DNA of 64,000 nucleotides, from the NCBI RefSeq assembly GCF_037975245.1, contig NC_092568.1:27648501-27712500 (forward strand). The letters run 5' to 3'. This DNA comes from Apostichopus japonicus (lineage: Eukaryota; Echinodermata; Holothuroidea; Aspidochirotida; Stichopodidae). This document shows positions 63,921 through 64,000 of the stretch, one piece after another. The notes beneath the pieces are model-generated. The model was not told where the DNA came from. It saw only the letters and a program-made list of their open reading frames with translations, and ran no database searches. How positions within the stretch are numbered: position 1 is the stretch's first letter; the number at the start of each line of letters is the position of its first letter. Made by a program: the position numbers and the translations under genes.

Positions 63921-64000
63921 GCATCGGTGGTTCGAACCCCGGGTGATGACGTCTTTTGCCGATCTTTTACAGCGAGTGCCTACACGGGGAGCTGTAAGTA
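63921..64000 (+). repeat. Partial copy 388, cut by the window edge
   Basis: The first 80 bases of the monomer are present and match the B3 type over that part. The array therefore continues to the right; the left edge likewise starts without any non-repeat sequence. Confidence 0.95.

Larger units (their letters stand above)
1..64000 (+). repeat. 165-bp tandem satellite array filling the whole window
   Basis: The sequence repeats head to tail with a 165-bp period from the first base to the last: 387 complete copies and an 80-bp partial one. Copy lengths are 165 bp except copies 34 and 42 (166), copy 73 (185), copy 217 (164) and 22 copies of 167 bp; these sum exactly to 63,920 bp before the partial copy. 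Long runs look identical by eye, for example copies 137-191. There is no unique spacer, inverted copy or inserted element. The period is close to a nucleosome repeat, as in many centromeric satellites; a centromeric or heterochromatic location is inference. Every stretch without a gene in this window is this array. Confidence 0.98.
47546..64000 (+). repeat. Subfamily B3: copies 289-388, T123 with A134
   Basis: Position 134 returns to A from 47679 and stays so to the window end. This block contains 20 of the 22 CA-insertion copies (291-302, 323, 331-337), two T158A copies (324, 338) and five C30G copies (362, 363, 385-387). Copies 303-322, 339-361 and 364-384 look identical to the B1 type. Confidence 0.9.

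Noticed and set aside
1-64000. CRISPR array or prokaryotic repeat locus
   Set aside because: There are no unique spacers between repeats, no cas genes, and the unit is far too long and continuous.
1-64000. 5S rDNA or spliced-leader gene tandem array
   Set aside because: No 5S-like internal control region or Sm-binding site is seen, and the GTAAGT donor lacks the purine-rich context expected of a spliced-leader exon. The B-box-like motif belongs to type 2 promoters, unlike 5S.

Overview
The window is one uninterrupted tandem (satellite) array. I count 387 complete copies of a 165-bp monomer plus an 80-bp partial copy, all in the same orientation, and both window edges fall inside the array, so it is longer than 64 kb. 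I find no protein-coding gene, complete RNA gene, transposon or non-repeat spacer. Monomer positions below count from the first base of the window (copy 1 = 1-165). The monomer has 52% G+C and no CpG shortage (13 CpG per copy in the left half).

The organism is almost certainly a eukaryote. Long homogeneous arrays of a near-nucleosome-length monomer are typical of centromeric or heterochromatic satellites, and the monomer carries sequences resembling the split internal promoter of RNA polymerase III. Positions 115-134 align well with the D-arm of a tRNA (A-box-like), and positions 9-19 of the following copy match the T-loop/B-box. The anticodon arm and acceptor stem are not recognisable. The best reading is a satellite made from a tRNA-derived, SINE-like unit. 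I cannot name the species.

Layout: subfamily A, 1-31537 (copies 1-191), has C at monomer position 123 and is nearly invariant. From 31538 to the end every copy has T123. Inside that half, 31538-39786 (copies 192-241) has A134, 39787-47545 (copies 242-288) has G134 except for two copies, and 47546-64000 (copies 289-388) returns to A134. Small runs of copies carry private variants: a CA insertion giving 167-bp copies (22 copies in runs of 2, 12, 1 and 7), C19T, C30G, A55G, T128C, T158A and C161T. One copy has a 20-bp duplication of the B-box region.

The variants occur in runs and spaced pairs, as expected when an array grows by unequal exchange or local amplification. The CA insertion and site 134 occur in all four combinations, which points to recombination or conversion within the 165-bp unit. 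Variants and copy boundaries were tracked by eye; the copy count closes exactly on the window length, but single-base variants may have been missed. An assembly artefact cannot be excluded for the sharp change near 31.5 kb or for the copy number.
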